Positions 6,915 through 14,139 of a stretch of DNA of 21,659 bases are shown here, in pieces (the stretch's first letter is position 1; every line of letters starts with the position of its first letter). The notes under the pieces were generated by a model that was not told the origin of the DNA, did no database searches, and worked only from the letters and a program-made list of their open reading frames with translations. Source of the stretch: CAZBGR01 sp964491535 (GTDB lineage: Bacteria; Bacillota_I; Bacilli_A; RF39; UBA660); NCBI GenBank assembly GCA_964491535.1, contig CAZBGR010000012.1, forward strand, positions 1-21,659. Reading direction: 5' to 3'. The translations under genes were made by a program, and so were the position numbers.

Positions 6915-7604
6915 TTAAATTTGATTATGTTCATAAAAGCTATAATATTTATCACCACCAATAATAATATGATCCACTATTTTAATTCCTTGAATATTAC
7001 CGATTGAAACCAACTTTTTAGTTAACATTAAATCTTCATTACTAGGTGCTGGATCACCACTAGGATGATTATGAATACAAACAATAGATGAAGCTGATAA
7101 TAAATAAGCTTGTTTAAAGATTTCTCTAGGATGAACGATACTACAATTAATAGTGCCCTTAAATAGTAATCTCTTATCAATAAGTTGCTTTTTATTGTCT
7201 AAATATAAACAATAAAATATTTCTTGTTTAACATCGTTTATCAAATATTTAAAATAAGTATAAATCTTTTGAGGATGAGCTAATTTTATTTTTGGTTTAA
7301 TAGTTGGTTCATAATATACTCTTCTTCCTAATTCAATTGCCGCGATTAATTCTAAAGCTTTAACTAAACCAATCCCATGAATATTAGTTAAATGATTAAT
7401 TGTTAAATCTTTTAATTTATCAACTTCATCAATCATTGTTAAAACCACATTCGCTAAATGTTTAACTGAATAAGATTTAGTCCCTGTTTTTAAAATAATA
7501 GCAATTAAATCAGCAGTTGAAATATTTTCAACACCATATTTTAATAATCTTTCCCTAGGCTTTTCAGTTACCGGAATGTTTTTTATCATTAAACTATTAA
7601 CCAT
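6915..7604 (-). CDS. radC: RadC family JAB/MPN domain protein
   Basis: About 229 aa. An N-terminal helix-hairpin-helix part (PRERLLKYGVENIS..., IHGIGLVKALELIAAIELGRR) precedes a JAMM-type domain with HNHPSGDPAPSNED (His179, His181, Asp192) and IKIVDHIIIGGDKYYSF. The metal-binding residues are all present. The true function of the family is uncertain; the old link to DNA repair is not well supported. A TTG at 7607 lies in frame just before the ATG at 7604. The Shine-Dalgarno AAGGAG (7620-7615) could serve either, but the ATG matches the family start (MVNSLMIKNIP). It overlaps the preceding gene by 8 nt and heads into mreC, as in Bacillus. Confidence 0.94.
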   Translation of the reverse strand: MVNSLMIKNIPVTEKPRERLLKYGVENISTADLIAIILKTGTKSYSVKHLANVVLTMIDEVDKLKDLTINHLTNIHGIGLVKALELIAAIELGRRVYYEPTIKPKIKLAHPQKIYTYFKYLINDVKQEIFYCLYLDNKKQLIDKRLLFKGTINCSIVHPREIFKQAYLLSASSIVCIHNHPSGDPAPSNEDLMLTKKLVSIGNIQGIKIVDHIIIGGDKYYSFYEHNQI

Positions 7605-8049
7605 CAAGTATCAACTCCTTATATTGATTTAAAACTTGTTTTTGAATCTGTAAAATTTCTTCCTTTTTAGTAACCTTTTCTAATAATAAATCATATTGAT
7701 TTAAAACATCTAAAAATGGAGTTTGATTTAAATTAAGTTCCCTTACATATATATCATTTCCATCCCCAATCAAAATTTCCCTTATTTTATTAATATTTTT
7801 TTCATTTTTAGTTATCCCTACATAAACTCGGTAATATAAATCATCCTTTTCAACCACATAATGACTGATTTTAGTAATATTTTTAGTAACATTTTCTAAA
7901 TTAGAATAAACCCCTTGTTGTAAAAAATAAACCTTTTCCGTTTCCTTAAAAACTTCTTTTAACTTATGATCATATTGATCAAACATTAATTTGCCAAAAA
8001 CTACCCCAATTAAAATAGCTAAAATTACGGTTATAAAAAACTTTTTCAC
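7597..8049 (-). CDS. Membrane-anchored SPOR-like protein, SpoIIB-like by position
   Basis: A 150-aa protein with an N-terminal transmembrane anchor (FFITVILAILIGVVFG) and an external domain. The segment VYFLQQGVYSNLENVTKNI...DLYYRVYVGITKNEKNINKI has the pattern of a SPOR peptidoglycan-binding domain (xFxxQxGxYxxxxN... YRVxVG). In Bacillus, the SPOR protein SpoIIB is encoded just upstream of maf-radC, the same spot relative to radC. I therefore infer a SpoIIB-like role in septal wall processing, but the similarity is distant. The start is GTG at 8049 with a good AGAGGTGA ribosome site; it overlaps radC. A C-terminal helical tail (about 115-150) follows. Confidence 0.7.
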   Translation of the reverse strand: MKKFFITVILAILIGVVFGKLMFDQYDHKLKEVFKETEKVYFLQQGVYSNLENVTKNITKISHYVVEKDDLYYRVYVGITKNEKNINKIREILIGDGNDIYVRELNLNQTPFLDVLNQYDLLLEKVTKKEEILQIQKQVLNQYKELILDG

Positions 8050-8094
8050 TTTATCACCTCTTTTAAAATAACATCATTTATCCTTTTGTTTTGT

Positions 8095-8124
8095 CGAAAA
8101 AAAAATAAGCCTTAAAGCTTATTT
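8095..8124 (-). terminator. Intrinsic terminator of the HD-valS operon
   Basis: A perfect 8-bp stem AAATAAGC/GCTTATTT (8103-8110 with 8117-8124), loop of 6, followed on the minus strand by a run of T residues (to about 8095). It lies 28 nt after the valS stop and separates valS from the SpoIIB-like gene. Confidence 0.85.
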
Positions 8125-8151
8125 AAAACAATTATTTATTAATTTGTTTAT

Positions 8152-10737
8152 TTAATTAGAATTTTCTAAATCCTTTAATTCAATTAAACGCTCTTCTATT
8201 TTAGAAAGACGTTCTTCATCCGCTATCTTTTTTTCCTTTTCTCTTTTAATAATAAAAGAAGGGGCTTTAGTTAAATATTCATTATCTAATAATAAAGCAG
8301 TTCTTTTTTTTAGATTAGTTATTAATAAATCCTTTTGGCTAGTTAAAGATTTTATTTCCTGAATTACTTTATTTTCAGAAGTTAAATAAGCAATTATTAA
8401 GTTACCATAGGCAAAAGACAAAGATAAAGTTTTCATATTAGAACCTAGTTTAGGAATAATTGTTACTTTAGTTAACTTTTCGATAACCTCTTTATATTCA
8501 TCAATTAAAAAAGATGCTTCTTTATCTAATTGATTAATTAAATAATAAGGTTTAATAATTTTATTAGTTTGCCTTATAGCTCTAATTTGAGTAATTATAT
8601 CTATAAGTTTCTTTACTTGTAAAACTTCTTTTTCATCCTTTATTTTATAATCACATTTAGGATAAGCACTAAGAAGTAATGGTTTTTCATAAAAAGGGTT
8701 TTGCTTATAAATCTCTTCAGTTACAAAAGGCATAAAAGGATGTAACATTTTTAAAATAGTATTTAAAGTGTAAATTAAAACTGATTTAGTAGAATCTTTT
8801 TCAATACTAAACTTTGATAATTCAATATACCAGTCACAAAAATCATCCCAAATAAAACTATATAAAGTACTACCGACAACATTAAAATCATATCTCTCCA
8901 TATGTTTAGATACTGTTTTAATAACTTTGGTTAATTTACTTAACAGCCATTTATCAATGATTGATAAATTATTAAGTTGATAATTATCTACATTAAACTC
9001 ACTTAGATTGAGAAAAACAAACCGAGAAGCATTCCATAATTTATTAATAAAATTCCAAGTTGAGATAACTTTTTCTTCATCATATCTTAAATCTTGACCT
9101 AAAGCACCATTAGTAGTTAAAAAGAACCTTAAAGAATCTGCCCCATAAGTGTCAATTACATCCATCGGATCAATTCCATTACCAAGTGATTTACTCATTT
9201 TAAGACCATCTTTATCCCTAATTAAACCATTAATAATAACATCTTTAAAAGGTCTTTGGTTAGTAAAAATTAATGATTGAAAAATCATTCGACTTACCCA
9301 AAAAAAGATAATATCATAACCAGTTACTAAAACACTATTAGGAAAATAACGATCATCTAGCTTATTAGGCCAACCTAAAGTAGTAAAAGGCCATAAAGCA
9401 GATGAAAACCAAGTATCTAAAACATCTTCATCTTGAACCCATCCTCCTTCTTGAGGAGGTCTTATCCCTACATATAACCTATCCCCTTTATACCAAGCAG
9501 GAATTTGATGTCCCCACCATAATTGCCTTGAAATACACCAATCTTGAATATCATTCAACCAATTAATAAAAATCTTTTCAAAACGAGAAGGAATAAAATT
9601 AACTTTTAAGTCTTTACTTTTTTGATTTTCTAAAGCTTTATTAGCTAATAAAGAGGCCTTTACAAACCATTGTTTAGATAAAAGAGGTTCAATAATAGCT
9701 CCACTTCTTTCACTATAACCTACTGCATGAGTGATAGATTCAGTTTTAATTAATAACTTTTCTTCTTTTAATTCATTTAATAATAATTCTCGACATTCAA
9801 ATCTATCTAAGCCTTTATATTTGCCGGTTACTTTATTCATTGTCCCATCATTATTAATACAGATAATTCTTTTAAGGCGATGCCTTTTCCCTATTTCAAA
9901 ATCATTAAAATCATGAGCAGGAGTTATTTTAAGCGCTCCACTACCTAGATTAATATCAACTTCTAAATCAGCAATAACAGGAATTTTCCTGTTTACTAAT
10001 GGAATTATTACTTCTTTACCAATTAAGTGATGATATCGTTTATCATTAGGATGAACCGCTACTGCTACATCACCAAAAATAGTTTCTATTCTAGTCGTAG
10101 CTACTAAAATAAATTGATTACTACCTTCAATCTTATATTTTAAATAATGAAAAGATCCCGCTACTTCTTTATAAATAACTTCAATATTAGATAAAGCCGT
10201 CATTGCTTTAGGATCAAAATTAATAATACTTTCTCCTCGATAAATCAAACCTTGCTCATATAAATTAACAAAAACATAATTAACGGCATCATTTAAACCT
10301 TTATCAAGAGTAAATCTTTCCTTACTATAATCTAAACTTAAGCCCAATTTAGCCCATTGTTCCCTAATGATTTTTGCATATTCATCTTTCCATAACCAAG
10401 CCTGCTTTAACCATTGTTCTCGCTTCATTAAGCGAGGATTAATACCTTCTTGTTTTAACTTTTCATCTATTACAGCCTGTGTCGCAATCCCAGCATGATC
10501 CATCCCCGGCAACCATAAAGTATCAAAACCATTCATCTTTTTATATCTAATAATAACATCTTGAATAGTTCCATTTAAAGCATGACCTAAATGAAGACGA
10601 CCGGTAATGTTTGGGGGAGGAAGTACTATACAAAAGGGTGGTTTGTCTAAATCTCCAGCTTTAAAAAGATCTAAAGCTAACCAACTTTGATACTTTCCTC
10701 GTTCAACTTCAAGATGATTATATTTTTTAGCTAACAT
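8152..10737 (-). CDS. valS: Valyl-tRNA synthetase
   Basis: An 861-aa class Ia synthetase that charges tRNA-Val. The HIGH motif appears as PPPNITGRLHLGHALN near residue 45; the KMSKS loop is GLKMSKSLGNGIDPMD. The CP1 editing domain lies between them (ATTRIETIFGDVAVAVHP, GSGALKITPAHDFNDFEIG). The anticodon-binding domain and a C-terminal coiled-coil tRNA arm (NKVIQEIKSLTSQKDLL... to the end) complete it. CISRQLWWGHQIPAWY and DVLDTWFSSALWPF are characteristic. The ATG overlaps the end of the HD-domain gene by 7 nt, with AAAGGAGG upstream. The operon begins with a T-box, so expression should rise when tRNA-Val is uncharged. Confidence 0.99.
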   Translation of the reverse strand: MLAKKYNHLEVERGKYQSWLALDLFKAGDLDKPPFCIVLPPPNITGRLHLGHALNGTIQDVIIRYKKMNGFDTLWLPGMDHAGIATQAVIDEKLKQEGINPRLMKREQWLKQAWLWKDEYAKIIREQWAKLGLSLDYSKERFTLDKGLNDAVNYVFVNLYEQGLIYRGESIINFDPKAMTALSNIEVIYKEVAGSFHYLKYKIEGSNQFILVATTRIETIFGDVAVAVHPNDKRYHHLIGKEVIIPLVNRKIPVIADLEVDINLGSGALKITPAHDFNDFEIGKRHRLKRIICINNDGTMNKVTGKYKGLDRFECRELLLNELKEEKLLIKTESITHAVGYSERSGAIIEPLLSKQWFVKASLLANKALENQKSKDLKVNFIPSRFEKIFINWLNDIQDWCISRQLWWGHQIPAWYKGDRLYVGIRPPQEGGWVQDEDVLDTWFSSALWPFTTLGWPNKLDDRYFPNSVLVTGYDIIFFWVSRMIFQSLIFTNQRPFKDVIINGLIRDKDGLKMSKSLGNGIDPMDVIDTYGADSLRFFLTTNGALGQDLRYDEEKVISTWNFINKLWNASRFVFLNLSEFNVDNYQLNNLSIIDKWLLSKLTKVIKTVSKHMERYDFNVVGSTLYSFIWDDFCDWYIELSKFSIEKDSTKSVLIYTLNTILKMLHPFMPFVTEEIYKQNPFYEKPLLLSAYPKCDYKIKDEKEVLQVKKLIDIITQIRAIRQTNKIIKPYYLINQLDKEASFLIDEYKEVIEKLTKVTIIPKLGSNMKTLSLSFAYGNLIIAYLTSENKVIQEIKSLTSQKDLLITNLKKRTALLLDNEYLTKAPSFIIKREKEKKIADEERLSKIEERLIELKDLENSN

Positions 10738-11489
10738 AAATCCTCCTTTAGCTTATCATCAACAAAATTTAAAAGATTATTGATGATGCTTTTAAAAATT
10801 TTATCTGAATTAGTATCTTTAATTACTGATTTAAAAGCTATTTTAGTTAAATAATTATTTTCTTTTATTAACTTAAAACTATAATTAAACTTAATATCAT
10901 AAATAAGCCCTAGCGTTAAGAGAAGATGATCAAAAGGAGATTTAACATTTTCTTTTCTGACTGCTCTTTTATTAAGAATATCTTCTAAAACTTTAGATGA
11001 AATGTTTTCATTATCAAAAGCATACTTTGCTTTGTTAGCCGCTATAGCTAAAATATCAATTTTATCAGCGTCTCTTAAAATATGAGAAAATAATTTTTCT
11101 CTAGCTTGATACTGATTATTAACCTTATATTTATTATGAATATAAAGAGCTTTTTTAATAACTTCATCATTTTTATTGGTTTTAATAAAGGATCTAATTA
11201 AATTATCTTCAGCTAACATTTTAACAGCCTCTAGACCGTGATCAAATGATTTAAAATCATCAAAAGTATCATATACTTTAATTTGTTCAAAACGACCTAA
11301 ATCGTGTAATAACCCAATCACAAAAGCTAACCGTAAATCATCTTGAGTTAATCCTAAGTGTTTAGCTAACTTTACACATAATTTACCTACTCTAATACTA
11401 TGGAAATATTTATATTCAATTCGTTTATCTTTAAAATCATATCTTTTTAAATACTTATCAAACTGCTTTCTAACTTCAAGATATTCCAT
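10731..11489 (-). CDS. HD-domain metal-dependent phosphohydrolase
   Basis: A 252-aa protein with a complete HD signature: His30 (YFHSIRVG), His62-Asp63 (LLHDLGRFEQ), His84 (FDHGLEAV), His118 (YIHNKY) and Asp140/Asp142 (RDADKID). HD proteins of this size are metal-dependent phosphohydrolases acting on nucleotides or related phosphate esters; the substrate cannot be told from sequence. The C-terminal 80 residues are helical and not recognised. It is the first gene after the T-box and overlaps valS by 7 nt, so it is controlled by tRNA-Val charging together with valS. That hints at, but does not prove, a link to the amino-acid starvation response. The ATG has AAAGGAG upstream. Confidence 0.88.
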   Translation of the reverse strand: MEYLEVRKQFDKYLKRYDFKDKRIEYKYFHSIRVGKLCVKLAKHLGLTQDDLRLAFVIGLLHDLGRFEQIKVYDTFDDFKSFDHGLEAVKMLAEDNLIRSFIKTNKNDEVIKKALYIHNKYKVNNQYQAREKLFSHILRDADKIDILAIAANKAKYAFDNENISSKVLEDILNKRAVRKENVKSPFDHLLLTLGLIYDIKFNYSFKLIKENNYLTKIAFKSVIKDTNSDKIFKSIINNLLNFVDDKLKEDLC

Positions 11490-11491
11490 TT

Positions 11492-11727
11492 TGTCTCCTT
11501 TAAAAAAGCCCCTATATTTATATAAGGACGATTAATCGCGGTACCACCTTAGTTCATAATAAAAATTATGCACTCATATTGTTAACGCCAGCTACGTTAT
11601 ATCATACTAAATTCAGATATAAAACTCCTAAGCTACCTTCATATATTATCTTATTAGTTTCCACCAGCCACTAACTCTCTTAAAAGATTAATATATTACT
11701 CCTCTTAATCATTGCTTTTAATTTATA
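11492..11727 (-). promoter_or_regulatory. T-box riboswitch leader, probably valine-specific
   Basis: The roughly 235-nt leader has the T-box signature TGGTACCGCG (11546-11537) inside AAGG-bulge-GCG...CGT-CCTT, the antiterminator. Upstream is Stem I with AGAGAG, a distal GTGGCTGGTGGAAAC element, and the specifier region GAAGGTAGCTTAGGAG. I read the specifier as GTA (11636-11634, Val) because valS is in the operon; an alternative in-phase GGT would be Gly. Uncharged tRNA bound to the specifier and T-box stabilises the antiterminator and prevents termination. Confidence 0.93.
11502..11529 (-). terminator. Conditional terminator of the T-box leader
   Basis: GTCCTTATA pairs with TATAGGGGC (11529-11508; 9-bp stem including G-T pairs, TAAA loop), followed by TTTTTT (11507-11502). 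Its 5' arm shares the CGTCCTT strand with the antiterminator, as expected for a T-box. The HD gene starts 12 nt later. Confidence 0.88.
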
Positions 11728-11732
11728 ATTTA

Positions 11733-11741
11733 ATTATATCA
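11733..11741 (-). promoter_or_regulatory. Promoter (extended -10) of the T-box operon
   Basis: TGATATAAT (11741-11733) is an extended -10. The -35 position (about 11761-11756) falls inside the spoVS terminator hairpin and matches the consensus poorly. Predicted transcription start is near 11726, just before Stem I. Confidence 0.55.
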
Positions 11742-11742
11742 A

Positions 11743-11767
11743 AAAAACTGTTATTTTAACAGTTTTT
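11743..11767 (-). terminator. Intrinsic terminator of spoVS
   Basis: A perfect 10-bp stem AAAAACTGTT/AACAGTTTTT with a 5-nt loop and a T-run on the minus strand, 17 nt after the spoVS stop. The A-rich 5' side means it could act in both directions, although no plus-strand gene is seen. Confidence 0.85.
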
Positions 11768-11784
11768 ATAACTAATTAGTAAAA

Positions 11785-12045
11785 TTACTTTGATTCAACG
11801 ATTAATTTAATAGCCGTTCTTTCCTCCCCTTCAATTACTATATCAGTAAAAGCTGGAATACAAACTAAATTTTTACCTGATGGAGCTACAAAACCTCTAG
11901 CAATCGCAATTGCTTTAATAGCTTGATTTAAGGCCCCTGCCCCAATAGCTTGAATCTCAACAGTTCCTTTTTCTCTAAATACATTAGCCAGTGCTCCTGC
12001 TACTGAATTAGGATTGGATTTTGATGAAACCTTAAGTGTTTCCAT
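11785..12045 (-). CDS. spoVS: Stage V sporulation protein S
   Basis: An 86-aa protein of the highly conserved SpoVS family (Alba-like fold). METLKVSSKSNPNSVAGALA at the start, then IGAGALNQAIKAIAIARGF and VCIPAFTDIVIEGEERTAIKL, are diagnostic. In Bacillus it is needed for progress through late sporulation and also affects septation. Homologues occur in some non-sporulating bacteria, so it is not proof of sporulation alone; with spoIVFA-spoIVFB it strengthens the case. The ATG has a strong AAAGGAGG. It stands as a single gene between murC-rbr and a clear terminator. A good promoter is not obvious in the 101-nt gap, although TATAAT (about 30 nt before the ATG) is present without a -35 match. 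Confidence 0.96.
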   Translation of the reverse strand: METLKVSSKSNPNSVAGALANVFREKGTVEIQAIGAGALNQAIKAIAIARGFVAPSGKNLVCIPAFTDIVIEGEERTAIKLIVESK

Positions 12046-12146
12046 ATCTTTTTCCTCCTTTATTTCTACTTATTATAATATATGAAGGAAGATGTTTATT
12101 AGAATAGCTAAATCGCCTTGGTTTTAATCAAAAATAAATATTTAAA

Positions 12147-14072
12147 TTAATAATCCTCAACATGAAGTTGATAATAAGCCCTAGGATGAGCACAAACAGG
12201 ACATTCTAAAGGAGCTTCCTTACCATAATGAATGTTACCACATTCTAAGCAAACCCATTCTCTTTCTTCATCCCTTTTAAAGACTTGTTTCTTTTCTATA
12301 TTTTTAGCTAATTTCAAATATCGTTGTTGATGATGTTTTTCAATATTAGCAATATTACTAAATAATAGTGATATCTCATCAAAGCCTTCCTCTTTAGCTA
12401 TTCTAGCAAACTCTGGATAAAGATGATCAGCTTCATCTCCTTCACCATTAACAGCTGCTTTTAAATTAGCTAAAGTGTCTCCTATTACACCTGCTGGATA
12501 AGAAGCCTCCATCTTAACCTCATTACCTAATAACTTTCGATAAAACAATTTAGCATGTTCATATTCATTAGCAGCTGTTCTTAAAAAGATTTCTGATATT
12601 TGAACATACCCCTCTTTCTTAGCAATTGAAGCATACATTGAATAACGATTACGAGCTTGACTTTCTCCCGCAAAAGCTATTAATAAATTTTCTTCTGTTT
12701 TAGTCCCTTTTAACATTTTATCATTCCTTTCTTTAAACAAAAGATTATCTTCTTTTAATTTTTCTTTTAATAATTGTTCATAGCGAGTTTGTAGTTTGTA
12801 AATATCTTTACAACTCATAAATAATAAGACAGCATTTCGATGACTTAATAACTTATCAACACTATCAAACGAAATATGATCTCCATTATTAAGTAAATTT
12901 ATAATCAACTCAGAACTTATCCCCGGCCAATCTTCAGCCTTCTCACGATCAGCTAAAATATCAGTTACATACGCTAAATCGGCTAGATTTAAAGCTGAAG
13001 CTTCCGCTTGAGCCATAGCTTTCGTTCTTGAATAAGTATTTGGTGAATATAAAGCAATAATTTTTTTATCCGGATACTTTTGACGAGCACTTTCAATAGT
13101 TACTTTAAGCTCTGTTGGATGATGAGCATAATCATCAATAGTAATTATATCATTAAAAACTTTTTCTTTAAATCTCTTTTTAGCACCTTTAAAAGTTTTA
13201 AGATATTTTAAAACCTCTTTCATATCTAAATTATCTACATAACAAAAAGTTATAACCGCTAAAGCGTTTAAAATCATATGACGACCTAATAATGGAAGTT
13301 CAACATGACCCAAAAATTGATCCTTCGCATAAACATCAAAAGAAGAACCATTCGTTTTTAAAACAATATTTTTAGCGATAATATCATTATCATCATTAAC
13401 ACCATAATAAATAACTTCTTTATTTATTTTTAACTGCCTAAGATGCTCGTCATCCCCATTAGCTATGATCATCTTCTTAGTTTGATTTACTAATGATTGA
13501 TAAGCATCTTTAACATCATCAAGATCCTTATAATAATCAACATGCTCCAATTCAACATTAGTAATAATTGTATACCTTGGATAATAATATAGGAAATGAC
13601 GCCGATACTCACAAGCTTCAATAAGAAAACGAGTATTATTTTTATTAGCATAACCTGTTCCATCACCAATTAAATAATTAGCTTTCTTAGCATCCTTTAT
13701 TTTGGTTAATAAATGCGCTAATAAAGCAGTAGTCGTCGTTTTTCCATGACATCCCGCAATCGCAATCGTTTCATATTTTTTAGTTAATTCACCAATCATT
13801 TCATTATATAATAATATTTTTAAACCTTTAGCTTGAGTTCTTCTTATTTCAGGATGAAGATTAGCTAAAGCTGGACTATAAATTACTACCTCATCAGTTA
13901 AAGAATAACTCTGATCATAATAAATCTTTATACCTCTATTAATTAATAATTCTTCTGTATATTTAGGACTATCATCATCATCATAACCAATAACTTTATA
14001 TTTTAAATCATTTAAAATCAAAGCTAAAGCACTCATACCTGAGCCTTTAATACCTAATAAATAATACTTCAT
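12147..14072 (-). CDS. murC: MurC (UDP-MurNAc--L-Ala ligase) fused to rubrerythrin
   Basis: A single 641-aa frame holding two full proteins. Residues 1 to about 445 are MurC, which adds L-alanine to UDP-MurNAc in peptidoglycan synthesis: KGSGMSALA (9-17), ATP loop GCHGKTTTT (108-116), EACEYRRHF (152-160), DDYAHHPTE (313-321) and YSPNTYSRT (342-350). Residues 453-641 are rubrerythrin, which detoxifies peroxide: diiron helices GESQARNRY, NEYEHAKLF and IEKHHQQRY, then a rubredoxin domain with CLEC and CPVC. The linker is only KEDNLLFKERNDK. Met453 (12716) has its own Shine-Dalgarno AAAGGA and three stop codons just upstream in another frame, as if two adjacent genes were joined by loss of one base. 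It is either a real fusion, possibly also giving free rubrerythrin by internal initiation, or a sequencing indel. Confidence 0.95.
   Translation of the reverse strand: MKYYLLGIKGSGMSALALILNDLKYKVIGYDDDDSPKYTEELLINRGIKIYYDQSYSLTDEVVIYSPALANLHPEIRRTQAKGLKILLYNEMIGELTKKYETIAIAGCHGKTTTTALLAHLLTKIKDAKKANYLIGDGTGYANKNNTRFLIEACEYRRHFLYYYPRYTIITNVELEHVDYYKDLDDVKDAYQSLVNQTKKMIIANGDDEHLRQLKINKEVIYYGVNDDNDIIAKNIVLKTNGSSFDVYAKDQFLGHVELPLLGRHMILNALAVITFCYVDNLDMKEVLKYLKTFKGAKKRFKEKVFNDIITIDDYAHHPTELKVTIESARQKYPDKKIIALYSPNTYSRTKAMAQAEASALNLADLAYVTDILADREKAEDWPGISSELIINLLNNGDHISFDSVDKLLSHRNAVLLFMSCKDIYKLQTRYEQLLKEKLKEDNLLFKERNDKMLKGTKTEENLLIAFAGESQARNRYSMYASIAKKEGYVQISEIFLRTAANEYEHAKLFYRKLLGNEVKMEASYPAGVIGDTLANLKAAVNGEGDEADHLYPEFARIAKEEGFDEISLLFSNIANIEKHHQQRYLKLAKNIEKKQVFKRDEEREWVCLECGNIHYGKEAPLECPVCAHPRAYYQLHVEDY
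12714..12735 (-). promoter_or_regulatory. Relic or internal ribosome binding site and start of the rubrerythrin part
   Basis: The junction reads TAA (12735-12733, off frame), AGAAAGGA (12732-12725), TGA-TAA (12723-12718, off frame), then ATG (12716-12714) in frame. The AAAGGA-to-ATG spacing is 8 nt. A one-base change before 12735 would turn this into a normal stop, Shine-Dalgarno and start junction. Confidence 0.6.
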
Positions 14073-14103
14073 TTTAACTCTCCCTAAACATCATTATATA
14101 ATA

Positions 14104-14112
14104 ATTATATCA
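14104..14112 (-). promoter_or_regulatory. Promoter (extended -10) of murC-rbr
   Basis: TGATATAAT (14112-14104) lies 32 nt before the murC ATG and 28 nt after the clpB stop. A second TATAAT lies a few nt downstream. No convincing -35 box. murC has its own Shine-Dalgarno GGGAGAG. Confidence 0.55.
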
Positions 14113-14139
14113 TACGATTAAATATAATATGCTCTTTAA

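Noticed and set aside
9731..9916. Plus-strand ORF opposite valS
   Set aside because: It lies entirely within the valS editing domain on the other strand and has no coding features of its own.
12046..12146. A sigma-H promoter for spoVS (AGGCGATTT)
   Set aside because: The element has an extra base compared with the AGGAWTT consensus, and no GAAT -10 at the right distance was found.
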